From contig CAIMFE010000094.1 in the NCBI GenBank assembly GCA_903840235.1, forward strand, positions 1-9,800: DNA of 9,800 bases, given 5' to 3'. Both the position numbers and the translations under genes were made by a program. This document shows, piece after piece, positions 6,044-9,800 of this stretch; positions within the stretch are counted from its first letter, which is position 1; each line of letters opens with the position of its first letter. The notes under the pieces are model-generated. The model was not told the origin of the DNA. It did not search any database and saw only the letters and a list, made by a program, of their open reading frames with translations. The stretch comes from an uncultured Opitutia bacterium (lineage in GTDB: Bacteria > Verrucomicrobiota > Verrucomicrobiia > Opitutales > UBA953).

Positions 6044-6694
6044 CTACGATTGCTTATTATTGAGCAAGAGGGAGCGAATTTCGGCTAATTTTTCAGCAGA
6101 TTTTAGCCCTGGGCTGATTTCTACCCCACTATTTAGGTCTAAAATCTCAGCATTTGACCCCAATGCCTCGAGAATATTTTTAGGCCCCAGTCCGCCTGCC
6201 AATACCCAGATCTTATTTTTGTGTAAGTTTTTAAGTTTTTTGAAGCGCTCCCAGTCGCCTTGTTTTCCCGTGCCACCAAAGGCATCCGCAGCGTGTGCAT
6301 CATGTAGAAAAGTATTCGCCAAAGAAATAATTTCTTCGGGCCAATCTATTCCATCAGGAACTTTCGGCGCTAACCAAATTTTTTCGGCGCCCATTTTTTT
6401 AGAGATAGCCTGTACATCACAGGCCTTGGTAGTGGGATCAAAATGAATTTGTACGGCCGCAAAACCTTCATCGATGAGTTGCTGCGTTTCACTCAAAGTG
6501 GGATTAACCGTAACCGCGATGCGTTGCTCGGGTTTGATTTCGCGCAAAAGATTTTTACGTAAAGCTGGATGAACAAAGCGTGGCGAGCCGGCCCAACAAT
6601 TGACGCCTAGGTAATCTGCACCAAAATGATTTACGGTGGCGACATCCGCGGCATGCATGATGCCACACACTTTTATTTTAGTGGAACCAATCAT
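6044..6694 (-). CDS. trpF: Phosphoribosylanthranilate isomerase
   Basis: TrpF catalyses the Amadori rearrangement of N-(5'-phosphoribosyl)anthranilate to the carboxyphenylamino-deoxyribulose phosphate, the third step of tryptophan synthesis. The 216-residue (beta/alpha)8-barrel shows KVCGI with the catalytic C10, SPRFV at 38-41, the general-acid region LHDAHAADAFGGTG with D132, and phosphate-binding blocks WVLAGGLGPKN (163-173) and LDLNSGVEISPG (186-197). The motif usually reading QLHG is QIHFD at 82-86 and the GFVF-like strand is GVNCW, so it is a somewhat divergent member with its catalytic residues intact. Its ATG overlaps the hemD stop as ATGA (6691-6694), so it is probably translated by coupling from the haem genes. 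No other trp gene is in view. Confidence 0.9.
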   Translation of the reverse strand: MIGSTKIKVCGIMHAADVATVNHFGADYLGVNCWAGSPRFVHPALRKNLLREIKPEQRIAVTVNPTLSETQQLIDEGFAAVQIHFDPTTKACDVQAISKKMGAEKIWLAPKVPDGIDWPEEIISLANTFLHDAHAADAFGGTGKQGDWERFKKLKNLHKNKIWVLAGGLGPKNILEALGSNAEILDLNSGVEISPGLKSAEKLAEIRSLLLNNKQS

Positions 6695-7479
6695 TCTTGA
6701 AGTGCGGAAATGACCGCATCACGAATCGCTTTAGCGGTTGGTGCAGTGGCTACAGCGGCCAAAGGAATACCTGAACGCTTCATCGCATCGGCAGTAGTGG
6801 GTCCAATAGCCACAGCCTTGGGTTGTTTCGCACCGGATTCTGGACGTAGCGAAGCGGCTTGGTGAATGAATGACTCCACGGCCGAAGGGCTGGCAAAAAC
6901 AATGATGTCAGCACCGCGACGACGAAACTCAGCGGCTTCAGGCGACTCGGTAACGGGTCTTTCTTCAGTCGCATAGACTTTGAGTACGTCGACAATCGCC
7001 ATGGCTTGATCGAGCAGAAGGGAAGCGAGTTCGGGTGAACTGAGATTGCCCGTCGCCATCAAAATTTTCTGATTCTCCATATCATGCGAATCCATCATCT
7101 TTTTGCCTAAAGAAAGTCCATCGGCTTGCGTGGAGGTGATGTCGGGCTCTAAATGCAAAGCACGCACAGCTTTTTCCGTGGCTGGTCCTACACAGGCGAT
7201 TTTTACACCACCGATAGAACGAATGTCAGCGAAGCGTTCGAAGAAGCGATTGAAAAAACCGCGTACTCCGTTGGGGCTGGTGAAAACGAGCCAATCATAT
7301 TCGCCCATGCCATCTAAGACTTCAGTTAAAATCATCGCATCGGGTTCGAAGGAAATTTCGATTAAAGGAAGTTCGGCGACGGAAGCGCCTGATTCCATTA
7401 ATAATTCTTTCCAGTCGGCACCGCGTCCTTCGGGGCGTGTTAGAACGATATGACGATCTCTTAAAGGGAGTTTAGACAT
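6691..7479 (-). CDS. hemD: Uroporphyrinogen-III synthase
   Basis: HemD cyclises hydroxymethylbilane to uroporphyrinogen III, inverting ring D, at the branch point to haem, sirohaem and cobalamin. The 262-residue product shows the two-domain pattern of this poorly conserved family: an N-terminal VLTRPEGRG strand (12-20), WLVFTSPNGVRGF (63-75), a KIACVGPATEKA turn (93-104), then in the second half ADIIVFASPSAVESF (190-204), VAIGPTTADA (222-231) and a C-terminal APTAKAI helix. It lies 2 bp downstream of hemC and overlaps trpF by 4 bp. The order hemC-hemD matches that of many bacteria and supports the call independently of the weak family conservation. There is no sign of fusion to a methyltransferase (cobA/sumT), which occurs in some relatives. 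Confidence 0.92.
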   Translation of the reverse strand: MSKLPLRDRHIVLTRPEGRGADWKELLMESGASVAELPLIEISFEPDAMILTEVLDGMGEYDWLVFTSPNGVRGFFNRFFERFADIRSIGGVKIACVGPATEKAVRALHLEPDITSTQADGLSLGKKMMDSHDMENQKILMATGNLSSPELASLLLDQAMAIVDVLKVYATEERPVTESPEAAEFRRRGADIIVFASPSAVESFIHQAASLRPESGAKQPKAVAIGPTTADAMKRSGIPLAAVATAPTAKAIRDAVISALQE

Positions 7480-7481
7480 GA

Positions 7482-8336
7482 TTAACGGCTAAGTAGTTGT
7501 GATAAAATTAAATCTGCGAGTGACGATGCCATCGTCAAATCCGATGCAACGAAAGGATAGGCACGATATCCGAAATCACTTCTAAAGAGGTAGATTTTAT
7601 CGGCATGATGATGGCAGGCGAAGGCAGTATGACAGCCTTCTCCGAGTTTGCTGAGAAAGAGTCGCTCAATCGCCACGGAAAAACTTGTGGAAGCGCAGCC
7701 CACGACTTGGTAGCGTGCGGCATCGGTGATGCGGCATTGAATGGCCACTGCACCTTGTCCGGCCGCTGGTACCATTTTCGTAATGTCCACTGGCTCAAAA
7801 GTTAAGCCGTCCCAATTTTCTATACCGAGACGGCTGAGTCCAGCAGCGGCTAAATAAGTAGCTTCCGCTTCACCTTGGACGATTTTCTTAAGTCGCGTAT
7901 CTACATTGCCTCGTAGTTCAGTCCAGGTGGCGTGTGGAAAAATGTGAGCACCTTGGGCGCGACGACGCGGACTGCCCGTTGCGATTTTTTTCGGTGATTG
8001 AATTTGTGTTTGGCGAACAAGCACATCGCGTGGATCGCGACGGGCTAAGCAGGACGCAATCGTCAGTCCCGATGGCATCTCGGTCGGTAAATCCTTCGCG
8101 CTGTGAATCGCCACATCCGCTTCACCCTTTTGGAGGGCCTGTTCTAATTCAGCGGTAAAGAGACCTTTGCCTCCTTGTTTTTCTAATGACCACGCGGCTT
8201 GGCGATCGCCCGTGGTGGTTAAGATTTTAATTTCCGTTTTTACCTGCAGTGATTTTTCTAAATGTTGTGCCGCGTCCTTGGCTTGTTGCAGAGCCAGTGG
8301 ACTACCTCGAGTAACAATGATAAGAGGCGAGGGCAT
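7482..8336 (-). CDS. hemC: Hydroxymethylbilane synthase (porphobilinogen deaminase)
   Basis: HemC joins four porphobilinogen units into the linear tetrapyrrole hydroxymethylbilane in the cytoplasm. The 284-residue protein begins at the family's first strand (IIVTRGSPLALQQA, 6-19). It has HSAKDLP with D82 equal to catalytic D84 of E. coli HemC, the arginine-rich TGSPRRRAQ (120-128), LRGNVDTRLKKI (141-152) and PAAGQGAVAIQCR (190-202). C235 in LGEGCHTA should hold the dipyrromethane cofactor. It is somewhat shorter than E. coli HemC (313 residues), mainly in the C-terminal domain, but all the key blocks are present. The stop is 2 bp before hemD. The small membrane-protein gene ends 6 bp upstream, so hemC may be transcribed from further upstream. 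Confidence 0.95.
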   Translation of the reverse strand: MPSPLIIVTRGSPLALQQAKDAAQHLEKSLQVKTEIKILTTTGDRQAAWSLEKQGGKGLFTAELEQALQKGEADVAIHSAKDLPTEMPSGLTIASCLARRDPRDVLVRQTQIQSPKKIATGSPRRRAQGAHIFPHATWTELRGNVDTRLKKIVQGEAEATYLAAAGLSRLGIENWDGLTFEPVDITKMVPAAGQGAVAIQCRITDAARYQVVGCASTSFSVAIERLFLSKLGEGCHTAFACHHHADKIYLFRSDFGYRAYPFVASDLTMASSLADLILSQLLSR

Positions 8337-8342
8337 TCTTGA

Positions 8343-8675
8343 TTAAGCAGTTTTAGTTAATAACATGACAACCCAGCTCAATGGGACGAGTAAATTGAAT
8401 GTGATGAGAGCGATGCTTGTTACTCGGAAAAAATCCCAACCGCGTCCATAGAGTGCAATGTATGCACAGACAGCGCCAGCGAGTGCGGTGGGAATGCCAA
8501 TCCAGGTGCCGATGACTAAATCGCGTCCAAAGGGATCACTTTCGATTCCCAGATAAACGCGACCACCTTTATACGTCATCATGATGGAGGAGACCAAGGC
8601 GACCGCGGCCATGAAAATCGCGAACGATTGGATGAGGCGATGGCCAGGAATTTCTTCGTCGGTTTGTTTGTCCAC
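8343..8675 (-). CDS. Small membrane protein, three predicted helices, not recognised
   Basis: I do not recognise this family. From the GTG at 8675 it has 110 residues, beginning DKQTDEEIPGHRLIQ after the start. Three hydrophobic segments follow: FAIFMAAVALVSSIMM, DLVIGTWIGIPTALAGAVCA and a segment ending LLVPLSWVVMLL. A soluble stretch rich in charged and glycine residues (KGGRVYLGIESDPFGRD) lies between the first two. The frame is open further upstream without any ATG. A TTG at 8723 would add a basic leader (KLKLGSLKRRGL). The GTG is preferred because the acidic/polar start looks natural, but a GGAGG lies 15 bases before it, which is too far to decide the matter. It sits between a symporter gene and hemC on the same strand, so an accessory role to the symporter is possible but unproven. 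Confidence 0.6.
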   Translation of the reverse strand: MDKQTDEEIPGHRLIQSFAIFMAAVALVSSIMMTYKGGRVYLGIESDPFGRDLVIGTWIGIPTALAGAVCAYIALYGRGWDFFRVTSIALITFNLLVPLSWVVMLLTKTA

Positions 8676-8738
8676 ACAACTATCCAAGCCCCTCCGCTTG
8701 AGACTTCCAAGTTTCAACTTCAATCCCCGACCACTTTT

Positions 8739-8756
8739 AAGCGACTTAAGCGACTT
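8739..8756. repeat. Tandem 9-bp repeat AAGCGACTT x2
   Basis: Two exact copies of AAGCGACTT (8739-8747, 8748-8756) stand between the symporter stop and the small membrane-protein gene. Each copy has an AAG/CTT inverted edge. In the minus-strand frame of the membrane protein they would read KSLKSL if that gene started further upstream. They could be a binding site or simple slippage. Confidence 0.5.
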
Positions 8757-8767
8757 TACTGAGCCAA

Positions 8768-9800
8768 TTAATGGCCCATGCCTTCTTGTTCTTTAATGTA
8801 CTCTTGTTTAAGTCCCAGTGCTTCGGGGGCATGTAGAACCAGCATTTTCATACGAATGTCGCCCGGAATCTGACGTGCGGTTAATTTCGAGACGACAATC
8901 ATGAGCGTGATTGAAAGAGGTACGGCCCAAATGGCGGGTTGTTCGCAAAGAATACGAGCGAGAGGATGGGCGATCCAATAATCGGCAATCGATTTAGAAA
9001 TCCAATGATCGGCCCAATACGCGGCACGTTCGGCTTCAGGTAATTTTTTCGCGGCCGCGTTGGCGACATCGGAAATCGAAGTTAAGGAAATCGCAACGAG
9101 TGCGGAGAGGCCACCAACTAACATTCCAGTAGCTGCGCCTTTCATCGTCATACCGCGCCACCACACACTCATGAATAAAAGTGGGAAGTAACTAGCGGCA
9201 GCGATGGCGAAAGCTTGTCCGACCATGAAATTAATTTCAAGAGCTTCGACTTGTGTGCCGAGTCCGATAGCTACGGCACCAATAATAACCGCCGCCCACT
9301 TGAAAGCGGTGAGGCGTTGTTCGGCTGTGGAATTAGGCTTTAACATTCGACCATAAACATCGTGCGCGAGTGCACTGGTCATCGACACGAGGAGTCCGGA
9401 GAAAGTAGACATGAACGCGGCGAAGGCACCGGCACAGGTGATGCCAGAAAGTATTGATCCGATTAGCGGGTGGTTTTTTCCTGCAAGTAGAGTAGGTAAT
9501 TCGAGCACTACTTTGTCTGTGCCTTTGGCTCCGACCGCGTCGTAAAGTTCAGGCGTGAGTGAACGTCCAATTACCCCGTAAACAGGAGGGAAAACGTAGA
9601 ATACGCCGATGAGAATCATCACCCACATCGTGGTGCGTTTTGCGGCCACACCATCGGGGTTGGTATAGAAACGAACTAAGATGTGAGGCAGACCCGCGGT
9701 ACCACATACCAAAGCGATGATTAATGAGTAAGTGTAGAGAAGTGAATAAGGTTTCTTGTTCGCTTCGATGGTGGCCTTAGCTTCAGGTGTGGGAGCTGCC
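8768..9800 (-). CDS. Sodium/solute symporter, acetate permease (ActP)-like, C-terminal part
   Basis: The reading frame runs off the right edge, so the N-terminal membrane helices are missing; about 343 residues are visible. The block CGTAGLPHILVRFYTNPDG (near 9707-9653) is typical of the ActP branch of the sodium:solute symporter family. The FAAFMSTFSGLLVSMTSAL helix (about 9421-9365) contains the Ser/Thr cluster that binds sodium in family members. About eight hydrophobic segments follow the edge. The hydrophilic tail ends near PEALGLKQEYIKEQEGMGH. The likely role is uptake of acetate or a similar small carboxylate with sodium at the inner membrane; substrate cannot be fixed from sequence. 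A TTG at 9712 is not the start, since the frame and the similarity continue upstream of it. The usual small partner of ActP (DUF485, YjcH) is not recognisable in the window. Confidence 0.88.
   Translation of the reverse strand, partial: AAPTPEAKATIEANKKPYSLLYTYSLIIALVCGTAGLPHILVRFYTNPDGVAAKRTTMWVMILIGVFYVFPPVYGVIGRSLTPELYDAVGAKGTDKVVLELPTLLAGKNHPLIGSILSGITCAGAFAAFMSTFSGLLVSMTSALAHDVYGRMLKPNSTAEQRLTAFKWAAVIIGAVAIGLGTQVEALEINFMVGQAFAIAAASYFPLLFMSVWWRGMTMKGAATGMLVGGLSALVAISLTSISDVANAAAKKLPEAERAAYWADHWISKSIADYWIAHPLARILCEQPAIWAVPLSITLMIVVSKLTARQIPGDIRMKMLVLHAPEALGLKQEYIKEQEGMGH

Noticed and set aside
6003..6446. Plus-strand open frame of about 147 codons opposite trpF and across the glnB leader
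   Set aside because: The protein resembles nothing known, and trpF on the other strand has intact catalytic and phosphate-binding motifs.
8334..8340. Shared TCAAGAATG sequence around the hemC and trpF start codons
   Set aside because: At trpF it is part of the hemD C-terminal codons (Leu-Gln-Glu-stop); two occurrences are best explained by chance.
9653..9712. TTG at 9712 as the start of the symporter gene
   Set aside because: The open frame and the symporter similarity continue upstream to the window edge, so the gene is cut by the window.

Overview
The window looks like a bacterial chromosome of moderate G+C, probably from the PVC group (Verrucomicrobiota, perhaps Opitutae). That placement is an inference from the gene content: a UVR-motif zinc protein, a compact ExbB-ExbD-TolA/TonB operon, a lone oligopeptide-binding lipoprotein and a hemC-hemD pair. 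Almost no gene has a Shine-Dalgarno sequence. No rRNA, tRNA, CRISPR array, insertion sequence or phage gene is visible, and coding density is very high.

Layout. Positions 1-194 (minus) hold the N-terminal part of a SurE nucleotidase, preceded by a McsA-like zinc/UVR protein (245-733, minus). A 91-bp divergent spacer separates these from a plus-strand operon, exbB-exbD-tolA/tonB (825-2878), which encodes an inner-membrane proton-driven motor and its periplasm-spanning partner. That operon meets, tail to tail with 1 bp between stop codons, a minus-strand operon that reads oppA-like lipoprotein, HPP membrane protein and RidA-family protein (5498 down to 2880). Upstream of it is a monocistronic PII gene (glnB, 5613-5951). 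It has a well-formed UUCG-loop terminator and a candidate sigma-54 promoter that keeps the exact GG-N10-GC spacing.

Further right, also on the minus strand, lies a likely transcription unit: an acetate-type sodium/solute symporter (cut by the window edge), a small unrecognised three-helix membrane protein, hemC, hemD and trpF. hemC and hemD make hydroxymethylbilane and uroporphyrinogen III. trpF (tryptophan synthesis) overlaps hemD by 4 bp.

Most of the window is housekeeping and envelope biology, and no clearly new system stands out. The points most worth a second look are the ExbB homologue that lacks the conserved membrane glutamate, the unusual linker of the TolA/TonB protein, the translationally coupled oppA-HPP-ridA cassette, and the sigma-54 promoter of glnB.
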